Program-made: the position numbers and the translations under genes
Origin: Ferruginibacter sp.
GTDB lineage: Bacteria > Bacteroidota > Bacteroidia > Chitinophagales > Chitinophagaceae
NCBI GenBank assembly: GCA_025350645.1
Contig: JANXXM010000109.1
Span: 1 to 33,666 of the forward strand
Length of the DNA: 33,666 nt
Reading direction: 5' to 3'
In this document: positions 1 through 10,400 of the stretch, in pieces
How positions within the stretch are numbered: the stretch's first letter is position 1
Layout: each line of letters begins with the position of its first letter
Notes under the pieces: generated by a model
Databases searched by the model: none
What the model saw: only the letters and a program-made list of their open reading frames with translations
What the model was told of the DNA's origin: nothing

Positions 1-157
1 CTTTTGCTTTTTGTATTAATGCCGGGGTTGTAAATAAATCTATTGCTGTAAATGCCAATATTTTTGCGGCTACTATCATTCCTTTTATGCCAATGTATTT
101 ACCACCAAAGGCTACAGCTTGGCAGCAAGGTATAATTTTTACAAATAACTCAGCCAC
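1..157 (-). pseudogene. C-terminal fragment of an M20-type (AbgB-like) amidohydrolase, broken
   Basis: Read on the minus strand, bases 157 to 2 are open for 52 codons and run off the window edge. The translation contains YIGIKGMIVAAKIL, then TAIDLF and PALIQKAK. This resembles the C-terminal region of AbgB-like amidohydrolases, where a small-residue/KGM segment is followed by an AAK helix and an 'AIDLF.. P.L...AK' stretch. Upstream the frame hits a stop at 167-169, with no start codon and no amidohydrolase sequence before it, so the rest of the gene is missing or frameshifted. The match is from memory of the family, not a search. The fragment could be a true decayed remnant or a product of assembly errors. 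Confidence 0.4.
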
Positions 158-356
158 CGTTTTTCTTTATGACCTTGTTCATAGGTATCAAATTATCACA
201 AAGATTCGTGTCGCCTTTACCTTTTTTTCAATGTGTTTCGAAGAGATACAAACCACGGCATAAACACAATCAATATTATTTTTCTTAAATTATCTTCAAA
301 TTTTAAATGTATCGCCAACTTTGTGGCGTATTCCTGCTTTTTCCATTTTTAAAAAT
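158..356 (-). other. No intact gene; short coding-like fragments in shifted frames
   Basis: A 16-codon minus-strand ORF starts with ATG at 346 and stops at 296-298 (MEKAGIRHKVGDTFKI). Reading continues in other frames with plausible amino-acid composition, including pieces such as NNIDCVYAVVCISSKHIEKK and FDTYEQGHKEKRWLSYL, each ended by a stop. The pattern suggests a small decayed gene with several frameshifts. I do not recognise the family. Confidence 0.25.
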
Positions 357-577
357 TTAAAATTTGATTACCAACTCTATTGCGTTTTCGGCTATCTCGT
401 TTTTTGATTTTACCCAATTGTTTTTGCTAGTGCCGGCGTTTCTTTTAAATAGAGTAATTCCAAAAACATATTTGGTTTAGTCAGTTTAAAGTAACAGAAT
501 TCAAAAATACTTTCGGTAAAACTATTTTGATCCATTTTATAGCATTGCTTTTGTAATTCGTTTTTGGCAGCTTGCAT
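357..577 (-). pseudogene. Frameshifted small gene, family unknown
   Basis: A minus-strand ORF of 55 codons starts at the ATG at 575-577 and stops at 410-412. Near 470-485 a second frame takes over and stays open to the stop at 357-359, with segments KYVFGITLFKRNAG and NNWVKSKNEIAENAIELV. The second frame reads more like a protein than the tail of the first (basic and amphipathic, with an ending rich in A, E and I). The two pieces are best explained as one protein of about 70 residues with a frameshift in the middle. No domain is recognised. The 578-643 stretch before it shows nothing else. Confidence 0.3.
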
Positions 578-643
578 ACTTTCTAAATCTACGTATTACT
601 ATAAAAATTTACTAATCACCAAATACAATAATTTTATGCTACT

Positions 644-1225
644 TCATCCCGGGGCTTGTATTAGTCGTTCATGATACGCATGTCTTAAAGGGTCTTTATT
701 TTTTTTACAGTAATTGGTAAAATAATGGTGCGTTTCTAAAAAGGCAATTTGCATTTTATTCCATGCTTTTTCATTTAACGATGGGGTTAATGATTGCAAT
801 TCTTTAAATAATAAATGCGCTTTTTCAGCAACACAATTAGTTCCTAAATATTCCAAATCTGCATCGGCCATTATTTCTTCTAATTTATTAGTGGGCGTTT
901 GCAAAATTTTTGTAGCCATTATCATTCCGTTTATTTTTATAATTTCATTTTTTGTAAAACCATATTTGGGTAAATATTTTTTTGCCAATAGGCAGCTCAC
1001 TTCTTCATGCCCTGCGTAGGTATTTACGTAGCCTGTATCATGCCACAATGCTGCGGCACTCAATAGCTCTAATTCTATATTGGTACAGTTTTCATACGTG
1101 CCTATTTCAATTACTTTTGCCAGCACATATAAAGTGTGTTCATAATTGTGGTAACAATAATTTGGCGGCAGTTTACGCTTTAGCATATCTGTTACAAAAT
1201 CTTTCATAACGAGTTTACTTTGCAT
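644..1225 (-). CDS. HD-domain metal-dependent phosphohydrolase
   Basis: The 193-residue protein carries the HD-superfamily metal site: H26 and H30 in YHNYEH, H62-D63 in LWHDTGY, H73 in AGHEE, and Asp residues near 121-123 in MADADLEYLG. Members of this family cleave phosphomonoesters or phosphodiesters, often nucleotides, but the substrate cannot be read from sequence. No signal peptide or membrane segment is present, so it is probably cytoplasmic. The start at 1225 overlaps the end of the upstream YitT-like gene by 11 bases. A second in-frame Met at 1207 (MKDFV) is an equally good start and would remove the overlap. Close packing suggests co-transcription with the YitT-like gene. Confidence 0.85.
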   Translation of the reverse strand: MQSKLVMKDFVTDMLKRKLPPNYCYHNYEHTLYVLAKVIEIGTYENCTNIELELLSAAALWHDTGYVNTYAGHEEVSCLLAKKYLPKYGFTKNEIIKINGMIMATKILQTPTNKLEEIMADADLEYLGTNCVAEKAHLLFKELQSLTPSLNEKAWNKMQIAFLETHHYFTNYCKKNKDPLRHAYHERLIQAPG

Positions 1226-2177
1226 GTGCTTTGTGTTTTAATATTCCGCCAGATGCCTCTTTTATGCTTTGCACATACATGAAGGCTTTAGGATCTATGT
1301 TTAATACGGCATCTTGTATTTGTTTTATTTCTAACCGGGTAATAATGGTTACTATAATTTCACAATCTGTACTTATATCATAACTACCGGGCAGGTACCC
1401 TCTTTCGCCTTTATAAACAGTTATGCCTTTTCCCAAATCGTTTACTAAAAAGTTTTTTATTTCTTCCTGTTTGCACGATACAATATTCATTGCGGTAAAT
1501 TCTTCTATACCATCTACCACATAATTGATTGCCCGTGTTGCAGTAAAATAGGTGATGATGGAGTACATGGCAGTTTCTATTCCAAATTGAAAACCTGCCA
1601 CGCCAAAAATTATTACGTTGATGAGTAAAACAATTTCACTGTTAGAAAATCCGGTTTTTCTTCCGGTAAAAACTGCAATTACCTCTGCTCCATCTATTAC
1701 GGCACCACCTCTAATAACGAGCCCCACACCTGTTCCCATCAATATTCCACCAAAAATGGCTATCAATAATTTATCGTGCGTTATAGGATTTATATTAATA
1801 AAAAGCAAACCAACTGATAGTAGTATAACTGCAACTGTAGTTTGCACTGCAAATGTTTTTCCTATTCTTTTATACCCCCAATAAATAAAAAATACGTTTA
1901 AAATAATTACCAGAAAACTAATATTAATATGAAATATTTCGTGGAGTAAAATAGAAATTCCTGTTATACCCCCATCCAAAAATTTATTGGGTATCATAAA
2001 GCCCTTCATGGCAAGTACAGCAAGGCTGGTACCTATAAATATTAATAAAATATTTTTTGGCGATGTTACCATTTTCCAATCTACCTTATCTGTTTTATGT
2101 TTATAGCTCATGGCGGTATTTTTATTTTTAACAAAAACGTATTTGTTGGTAACGGTTCCTTTCGTAGAATCTTCCAT
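1215..2177 (-). CDS. YitT/DUF2179 family membrane protein
   Basis: The 320-residue protein has a hydrophilic N-terminus of about 37 residues and then five or six hydrophobic segments between about 38 and 215. The segment DGGITGISILLHEIF is typical of YitT-type membrane domains, and a second DGAEV-containing loop follows around residue 160. The C-terminal ~90 residues form a soluble DUF2179-like domain with GKGITVYKGERGY. Family members are inner-membrane proteins of unresolved function. The N-terminal tail before the first membrane segment is longer than usual, so a later start is possible, but the Met at 2177 is kept because the frame is open and composition is coding-like. The HD gene overlaps its 3' end. 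Confidence 0.85.
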   Translation of the reverse strand: MEDSTKGTVTNKYVFVKNKNTAMSYKHKTDKVDWKMVTSPKNILLIFIGTSLAVLAMKGFMIPNKFLDGGITGISILLHEIFHINISFLVIILNVFFIYWGYKRIGKTFAVQTTVAVILLSVGLLFININPITHDKLLIAIFGGILMGTGVGLVIRGGAVIDGAEVIAVFTGRKTGFSNSEIVLLINVIIFGVAGFQFGIETAMYSIITYFTATRAINYVVDGIEEFTAMNIVSCKQEEIKNFLVNDLGKGITVYKGERGYLPGSYDISTDCEIIVTIITRLEIKQIQDAVLNIDPKAFMYVQSIKEASGGILKHKAHAK

Positions 2178-2224
2178 AATTGTCTTTTATTTTAAGATGG
2201 ATAATTATTCTCCAATCAATAAAG

Positions 2225-2312
2225 TGTCCGCCTGAGCTTATCAAAGGCGGGTTCGTTTACTGCAACGGGTTCTACAAGCTCACGCTATCCCTCAAGCCAG
2301 TGTTAAATCAAA
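2225..2312. repeat. Degenerate palindromic intergenic repeat, copy 1
   Basis: The 155-bp gap between two minus-strand genes contains TGAGCTT (2233-2239) and its exact complement AAGCTCA (2276-2282), with two more outer GC pairs and a 36-base loop. A similar hairpin-forming sequence occurs at 4362-4448. In both copies the hairpin is followed on the plus strand by a related 'ATCAAACTTTT' stretch. The GCCTGAGCTT(A/G)TC(A/G)AA core resembles a widespread intergenic palindrome in Bacteroidota genomes. This copy lies just downstream of the adenylate cyclase stop codon and might act as an RNA 3'-end structure. Confidence 0.55.
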
Positions 2313-2332
2313 CTTTTTGTCATCTAAGTTTT

Positions 2333-4309
2333 TTAATTTAATTGAATTTCTGTCTGATAATTGGCAAATGTTTCCACAATATTTTCTTTCATAGCTTCAG
2401 CAAAATACATATCAATTACCCCCTTATTTTTTGCTTCAATTTTACCTCTGTAAACACAATCAAATTTTTCTTTTACCAATTCATAGGTAGTTCCACTAAT
2501 ATTTACTCTGCCCACCTCTCCGCTGCTTTCCATTCGGGAGGCAGTGTTTACCGTATCTCCCCAAATATCATAAGCAAATTTTTTAATACCTACAATACCC
2601 GCCACCACCGGGCCTGAGTGAATGCCAAGGCGCAGTTCGAAATAAGGCAGTCCATTTTGTATTCTTTGCTGCTTGTTCATTTCAATAAATTGTACCATCT
2701 CCAATCCTGCGCTCACTACATCAAAAGGGTGTGTGTTGTTGCACACAGGTAAGCCGCCTGCACACATGTATGAATCGCCAATGGTCTTTATTTTTTCTAT
2801 TCCATACCTTTCCACAATTCTATCAAATTCGCTATAGCAATAATTTATTTCTGCCACCAGTTCCTCTGGTGTAAGTATTTCACTTGCTTGTGTAAAATTT
2901 TTAAAATCTGTAAACAATACACTTACTAAATCTAATCGTTTTGTTTTTGCAGTGCCAGTGGCTTTTAATTCTTCGGCAGTTTCGGCAGGTAAAATATTGA
3001 GTAATAACTTATCGCTTCTTTTCTTCTCATTACCAATTTTATTTCTTTGTTTAAAAAATACGGATGCAAATAGCAGCACAGTTAAAAACCCTCCAATAAA
3101 ACCGTACTTTACCATTTTCTGTCTTTGTATTTCTCTTCGTTGTATTTCTTTGTTCTTGTTTAATAAACTAATTTCTCCTTCTTTTTTTTCCAGGTCAAAA
3201 CCAAATTGCAATGTTCCAAGTTTCTTATCTGTATTGATGTTGTAAATAGTATCTTTTATGGTAAGGAGCAAGTTTTGGTATTTAAATGCATTGGTATAAT
3301 CTGCTTGTTGAGCATACGATTCTGATAAACCCTGGTATGCATCTTTCATTTCCACATTAGCATTTAGCGGCATGGAAACTTCTATAGATTGCTGAAAAGT
3401 TTTAATAGCGGAGGCTACATCCCCACTTGCCTTATAAGCTTGCGCCAGCGCAACGAGGGATTGTGTTTGGTCTAGTTTTGTATCTAGCTTCTTAGCAATA
3501 TTATAAGCCTCAGTATGTATTTGTATTGCCTTTTCAAAATTTTTTTGCCTTGTAAAAACCCTGCCAATATAATTCAATGTATATGGCAAATCTTCAGTGC
3601 CCTTGTATGCTTTTTCGGATTGGCGCAGGTACTCCAGTGCTTTTTTATCGTCTCCCATTTTAAAATACAATTCACCAAGATTAACAGCAGATGTGCCTAT
3701 TGAATAATCATCTTTTATGGCAAGACTGAGTTGAAAGGAACGAAGAAAATAATCTAGTGCTTTTTGATAAGTGACAGGTTTATTCAAATATACCGCTCCA
3801 ATATTGGTGAGTGAGGTTAGTATTCGTAAAGTATCATTTAGTGCTTCAGACATTTTTAAGGATTGCAAATGCAACTCCAAAGATTTTGCATCATCCCCTT
3901 GGTTAAAGTAAACTGCCCCCTGGTTACTAAGCATATTGGCAACGCCTTTTTTATCATTCAATAATTTATACACTTCTATTGCCTGATGCCAGTTTAAAAT
4001 AGCTTCTTTATATTTTCCTCCTAAGTAATAACCCTTACCTATATTTTTATAAGCAAGTGCTAAGCCTGGTTTGTAATTGATGCGTTCTGCCAACGATTTT
4101 GCGGTGTTAGCAATAACAATAGAAGTATCGGGATTGGAATTAAAAAAAGATTTACTCAATACATTTAATACATCTACTCTTGCGCTATCTGTAACACTCG
4201 TTAATAATATTTTTTTTAGACTATCTGCTTCATTGGCAAAAACTTTCGTTTGAAAGCAACTAAAAAAAATGATGCTCATTAAAATAATTCGTAGATTTTT
4301 TTTTGTCAT
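2333..4309 (-). CDS. TPR-repeat class III adenylate cyclase, membrane-anchored
   Basis: The 658-residue protein has an N-terminal signal sequence (about residues 1-26), about 340 residues of tetratricopeptide repeats expected outside the cytoplasmic membrane, one membrane helix (about 399-418), a short coiled-coil linker, and a class III nucleotidyl cyclase domain (about 435-640). Both metal-binding Asp residues are visible, D468 in LFTDFKNFT and D512 in KTIGDSYM. The adenine-selecting pair K508 and D581 (in DIWGDTVN) and the transition-state residues N588 and R592 are also present, so it should make cAMP rather than cGMP. TPR input from the periplasm could control the cyclase. No cyclic-nucleotide-binding partner is encoded nearby. 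It appears to be transcribed alone. Confidence 0.9.
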   Translation of the reverse strand: MTKKNLRIILMSIIFFSCFQTKVFANEADSLKKILLTSVTDSARVDVLNVLSKSFFNSNPDTSIVIANTAKSLAERINYKPGLALAYKNIGKGYYLGGKYKEAILNWHQAIEVYKLLNDKKGVANMLSNQGAVYFNQGDDAKSLELHLQSLKMSEALNDTLRILTSLTNIGAVYLNKPVTYQKALDYFLRSFQLSLAIKDDYSIGTSAVNLGELYFKMGDDKKALEYLRQSEKAYKGTEDLPYTLNYIGRVFTRQKNFEKAIQIHTEAYNIAKKLDTKLDQTQSLVALAQAYKASGDVASAIKTFQQSIEVSMPLNANVEMKDAYQGLSESYAQQADYTNAFKYQNLLLTIKDTIYNINTDKKLGTLQFGFDLEKKEGEISLLNKNKEIQRREIQRQKMVKYGFIGGFLTVLLFASVFFKQRNKIGNEKKRSDKLLLNILPAETAEELKATGTAKTKRLDLVSVLFTDFKNFTQASEILTPEELVAEINYCYSEFDRIVERYGIEKIKTIGDSYMCAGGLPVCNNTHPFDVVSAGLEMVQFIEMNKQQRIQNGLPYFELRLGIHSGPVVAGIVGIKKFAYDIWGDTVNTASRMESSGEVGRVNISGTTYELVKEKFDCVYRGKIEAKNKGVIDMYFAEAMKENIVETFANYQTEIQLN

Positions 4310-4361
4310 TATTTTAATTATTTTAAATTTTATAGTGTGCCATGTTTCAAATTATTACAGA

Positions 4362-4448
4362 GTCAGCCTGAGCTCGTCGAATGTGGCTTCGTATATGCAT
4401 ACCAGCTTCAATAGGCTCGGCTTGACACTTTAACTGTATCAAACTTTT
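4362..4448. repeat. Degenerate palindromic intergenic repeat, copy 2
   Basis: The gap between the giant exoprotein gene's stop and the adenylate cyclase start contains GCCTGAGCTCGTCGAA (4366-4381). Facing it is a partly complementary TTCAATAGGCTCGG (4407-4420). Pairing is imperfect (GAGC/GCTC, GAA/TTC and several wobble pairs). The sequence after the hairpin (ATCAAACTTTT, 4438-4448) matches that after copy 1. Together the two copies support a dispersed repeat family rather than chance similarity. Confidence 0.5.
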
Positions 4449-4478
4449 ATCAGTTATAAATAACTTAATTTATCTTTC

Positions 4479-7400
4479 CTACAGCTTTACCAGTTTAATA
4501 ACTTTCCTTTGATCACCCTGTATTACTTCTACCCAATAAATACCACTCATCCATGAGTCTGTATTTATTTTTATTTTATTATTTGCCACAGTTTTTTGCA
4601 GGTACATTAATTTACCACTTGTATTTATAACCCTCATTTGTACTGGCGTAAAGTTGTCTTTTGCTTTTGTAGAAATATCGAAAAAATGCACAAAAGGATT
4701 TGGAGTAATGAGCACATCAAAAACTGGTATGTCCAGTGCTTTATAAACAGGTTTATCTTGTATTGCAGCAAATTCTTCCGGTGGAATATTATTCCCTGGA
4801 TTAGCTTTAAGTCCGCTTGCATTTACCCTTAAACAGAAGGCATCCATTTTTACATAATCGCAGGTAACAAAACTTTGTACCCTTGCTTTTGTAGCCCCCG
4901 CAGGTGCCGTAGCAGTGATGCTGTAAAAAGCCAATTGGCCAAAATTTGCATCTACGTTTTGATTAACTGCTACATCGGTTTGACTTAATACTGTACCAGC
5001 AGCATTGCGGAATATTAAACTCAGTTTAGGGTTGCAAGCCAGGCCAGGTGTATGGGTTCCAGCAAAGCCACTAAGGGTTAGCGTAGTACCAGCAGTTATT
5101 GTTACATCCTGGTAAACGGTAGAATTTTTGTTAAAAGAATTATTAAAACCATTCTTAGTTCCACATGCTACATAACCAGTACCAGATGATACGGTACCCC
5201 CAATTGCACTCCAGCCGGTAGTTCCATTTTCAAAACTTCCATTGGTTAATAAATTGCCAGAAGTATTTATACAATTACAATCAGGTAACAATCCAAAATC
5301 ATAGGAATTATTGGTATTATTATTGGCATCGGGCTCGTTTCCTATAGATAGTGTAATGGCCAGTCCTCTTATTTCATTCCCCACTTGCACGGATCCGTTA
5401 TCATCATTGTTTATATTATTATCTGGGTCAGCAGCATTTATATTGCTACTTACATAACCATTAGGAATAATGGCACCTACAATATAATTTCCTGGAGCAA
5501 GGCCGGCAAAAGAATAATATCCACTGGCATCTGTTATGGTAGTTGCTATTGCCGAACCATCTGCCACATTATTATTGTCATTATCCTTATACAGCTTCAT
5601 GGTAATATTCCTCATGCCATTTTCACTACTGCTGTTTATTCCGTTATTATCTGCATCGTACCATACTCTATTGCCCAATACCAATATTGATGGAACAAAT
5701 CCTGCATCAATATTATTATTTGTTTGATTTGAAGCTAACACAATCCCTGTTGCTACTCCGTTTAAAGGGTCACTATCTTTTGTAACATCAGTACCTATTT
5801 TACCGGGTGATGCGCTAAACCCCGCAGGTGTTGTAAAGGAAACACCGTAAGTTCCCTGCATCAAATTATTGAAGCTGTATGCTCCATTGCTATTGGTTGT
5901 TGTAGTTGTCAAAATTGTTCCTGCACTATTTAATAAACTAACCGTTACTCCTGCAATACCTGGTTCATTTATATTTTGAATACCGTTTCCATTATTATCT
6001 CTAAAAACAAAATCGCCAATGGATGAACAATTTGGTGGAGATATAATAACACTCGTAATAAGAGAAATACAACCTGTGGTATTTTTTGCAGTGAGGTTAT
6101 AAGTTCCTGCCGCAACTCCTGTAAACACTCCTGTTGTATTAGTGTAGGTACTTCCGTTTATACTAAATGTTAATCCTGTTTTTGCTGAAGTAACCGTTAT
6201 TGTTCCTGTAGCTAAGGTGCAGGTAGGTTGCGTAACAGAAGCAGTTGGCGAAGCAGGTAAAACACCTGGTGTAGCTATTACAGTTGCCACTGCACTTGTG
6301 CAACCATTAACCGTTTTTGTAAGTGTATAATTACCGGCAGTACTTACCGTAATAGAAGCAGTAGTTGCACCAGTACTCCACAATAAAGCACCTGTAGCTG
6401 TTGTGGAAAGTATAGAGCTTCCACAATTATTTCCTATCGTTAAAATTGGTGCAGATAATAATGCTGGCACAGTTAATATTCCATTTTTATAAACAGGAAT
6501 ATAATTTGGTACAGCACCTTGTTGTAACAATGCAGAAGGAAAAATTTTATAAGTACCGGGGCTAAGATTGCCAGTGCCTGCGTTTACATTTGTATTCGTA
6601 AGCACTGTGTATACAGGGCCTGTAGCCACTACATTGCTATCTGCATCTTCGTATTGATACATTGCTTTAGTACTTTTATAAATAGGTTGTTCTCCATTAC
6701 AGCCTGCAATGGTATCTTTTGCTTTTACAATTAAAGTATCAGGTATAATGGTAAGATTACCCAAACCATAATTAATATCAAAGTTTTCAGACATCAAAAC
6801 ACCTGGGCCAATTAACCAGTTGCCAACAGTAATTCCTGATATCATATTCATCGATTCAAAGCCTAATAAAGAATCACTATTTAATCCATATACATCCAAA
6901 GAATCTACAATGAGCAATACGTCATCGTTTGTTTCATCATTAAAGCTATTGCTGTTTACAGCAGCTTTTCCGTTTACAGCTTGTTTACCATTTACCATTT
7001 GTTTTCCGTTTACAGCGGCTTTACCATTTACCATTTGCTTTCCATTTACTGCAGCCTTACCGTTTACAGCCTGTTTACCATTTACGGCTTGTTTGCCATT
7101 GTATATAATTGCATTTGCAGAATCGACCTGGTAATCAAAAACCGACTCTGGTGCTACAGGAATATAATACGTAGAATCGTATTTAATAATTCCGTTTACT
7201 GCTTGTTTACCATTTACTGCCTGCTTACCATTTACTGCAGCTTTCCCGCTTGTCATAAAACTCATGTTAAGAAAATCGCTTGCAGTTAGTGTTAAACCAT
7301 TCACTGCCTGCTTCCCGTTAATTAATATCATTGAATTTGACATAGGAGATTTATGTACAAAAACCAATGAATCTAAAAAAGCTGATTGCTCCAACGGATC

Positions 7401-10400
7401 TATCAAGGAAGCATTGTATGCATAATTAAATTTTAATTGTTTTCCTTTTATGGCTCTACCATACGCTACCGTAGTATCTTTTGGTGTAATGGTAAGCGGC
7501 ATCCTGTTTATGGTTAGCAACCCATCTACGAAATTGTAATTATACAATGCGGATAATGTAACAGATGCAGGCAAGGAAAGATTGGTAACAGAGGAAGATG
7601 CTCGCCTGTAATACAAACCAATATTGCTTTGGTTATTTGCTGAAGATGTAAATATCACATCTGTTAAACCGAGGTCTGTAATTGTTATTCCTGTTGAATC
7701 TAACGGTATATTATTAATTTTTACTGCAAAGGAATAGGCAGGTATTTTTTCACCAAATTTTTTCGTTGCACTATTCACTGTTACGGTTACATTGGCTGGC
7801 ATTGTTCCAAAAAAGTACAACGAATCGCTTTTACCACCATCTAAATTATTGGTAGTAATACCGGGATTATAAATTACCAAAGGTGGGTTACCCATAAAAG
7901 CAGGAATACTTGCGGTAAGCTGTTTTCCATTATTTGTAACCAATGTTGGTATTGTATCGTAGCGGAAAATTACTTTTGCATTATTGCTAAAATATTCTCC
8001 TTTCATTACAACAGTAACGGGGTTTACACCGGGTGTGTATGCAGAATCTTGCAGGCGCATAGTATCTACTAATGGAAAAGGAGTTGAGAAGGTTTTTAAT
8101 GCGGCATCTGCTTGTATAAAACCATAACCACTATTTACATCATAGCCTGGCGTGTCCATATCAATGGCACTTGTTTGCAAAATTGTTTTCATTTGAGCCC
8201 CTGTAAAAGATACTCCATTAAAATATTTTTTCTTGGCTTCCATAAGCAAAGCGGCTACAGCAGCCGCATGTGGTGCAGCAGCAGATGTACCAAAGAAATT
8301 AGGGAAAGGATCACTATCAATATTTACTCCACCAAAATTTACAGTAGTGTTTACGCCGTTTGGTGCGGTAATATCTGGCTTAAATCTATTATTACCATTT
8401 ATTAATGTACCACCTCTTGAGGAGAATGATGCTATTGTTGGCACATTGCCATACTCAGGTGTATTGCTGTACAATACCGCCCCTACTGTGATTGCGCCTG
8501 CTGCATTGGCTTGTCCAAGTACAGTGCCCGTACCTTGTGTGTTGCTGGTAATAGTACCTTCACCTCTATAAATTACATATTTAAAACGTACGTTTCTGTT
8601 GCCACCTTTTCTGGTAACAATAATTTTTGCATCTACATCTGCAAGTACAACAAATGGACATACTTCGAACGGATCGCCATTTAAATTATTTCTGTTAAAA
8701 CCAAATTTTCTACCACCGAATTTATCTACTAAATAAATATCTAAATCATCCAGCGCACCTAAGGCGTCTTTATCAGAATAAAATTTATCATCCCATTGCA
8801 ATGTGATGGTATAAGTGCCTTTTGTAAGCGAAATATTTTGATAAACATTACCCCCACCAAAATCATGTGCCATGCCTACATAGCCTGCGGGTGCTGTAAT
8901 AGGAGCAAATACTCCTTCATAAGATTTTGTACCAAAGTTACCCGCAGAGGTAAAATAACTTACCCCACTTGCTGTAACATTATCTACTGCTTTTGCAATA
9001 ACACCATCAGCAAAAAATGGTTCTGTTATGTAAGTGATATCATCTACAATTACATTACAACCACTGTCTCTTAATGCTTTTATACCTTCTGCAAAATCAT
9101 CAGCACTTTTAAAACCACTCCTAAAATACAATGCAGCATCCGGCGCTACATCATGCACAATTTGCAGCATGGCACGCCCTTCATCTGTTGCTTTACCATA
9201 AGGATATTCTTCTACATTTTTTACGGGTATAGTATGTACAGGATTTCCTGTACCTGGTAAATCTCCATTAATAACATCTAACTGTGCAGGGTTACCAAAC
9301 TTGGTATTATAGCTATCGCTCATTACACCAATTTTAATTCCACTACCAGATATTTTCCAGGCTTCTTTTGCTCTGTCGCTTCGCATTGCTTTATCGCCCT
9401 GCGTAGTTGTAAGCCCAGTAAATGCCGAAGTAATTGGCGTAAAATAAGGACGTACATATCTTATAAATTGTGGCAATGAATTTAGCAATGGTAAATTTGC
9501 AATAGGAAAAAAACCAGTAATGATAAGTGAAGAATTTCCATTATCTACAAAACTATTCATGCCATACGCAGGTGTTTGTAATAAAGTTTTTAAAGCCTGA
9601 TAATTTAAAGAAGTTGCAATTACTTCTATCAACACTTCGTTGCTGGAATCTCTGATAAGAAAAATATTATTAGTAGCAGTTGTATCTACCAGCGAATTAG
9701 GAAAATTAAATAACTGCGTAAGTTCAGCACCAATAAGGCTTGCAGTAGTATCGTTGGTTGGTGGTGCATAATATGGAATGATGCAGTTAGTACGAATAAC
9801 TCTTAATGTAGCAGAAGCAGTGCAACCATTAGCATCTGTAACGGTATAATTGTATATACCTGCTGCAAGGTTTGTTGTTGGGCTTCCGCCATAAGTATAA
9901 GGAGTTGTACCACCTGTAGCAATCAATGTAACGTTGCCAGTTAATTGTCCGCTTTCTGTACAAACAATTAATGTATCAGCTGCAGATGTGGTAAGTGTTA
10001 CATTACAACAAATGGTGCCTGTAACTACGCCACCTGGTGCTACCCAGTTAGATGTTGGGCCGGCTAATGCAAAATTATTCAGTGTACCATTGTTATTATT
10101 TCCACTTGCATCTACCAAATTAGTAACTCCTGAATTACTAGCAGAAGCTATTCCCTGGTTAAAATGATAAGCAGCCAACAAGCCTGATTGCGCTTGTATT
10201 TCACAATTTCTATTTGCCAATATTTGTGCAGCTGTACGCACCGTATTCCATACCCTTACTTCATCAATGTTACCATCAAATTCATCGCCACTATATGCAT
10301 TTGTACCAATACGAGTAATGGCGCCGTTGCCAATAAAAGTTGATGGAATAATAGCCTGCCCTATTAAAATACCATCTCTATAAATCTTTCTTTCTTTCGT

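Noticed and set aside
6820-7289. Plus-strand ORFs with repeated PFTA/CLPF or FTIY motifs
   Set aside because: They are antisense readings of the 18-bp repeats that encode GKQAVN on the minus strand. The periodicity belongs to the coding strand.
6954-7316. Possible CRISPR array
   Set aside because: The repeat unit is 18 bp, tandem without unique spacers, and in frame within a large gene. No cas genes are present.
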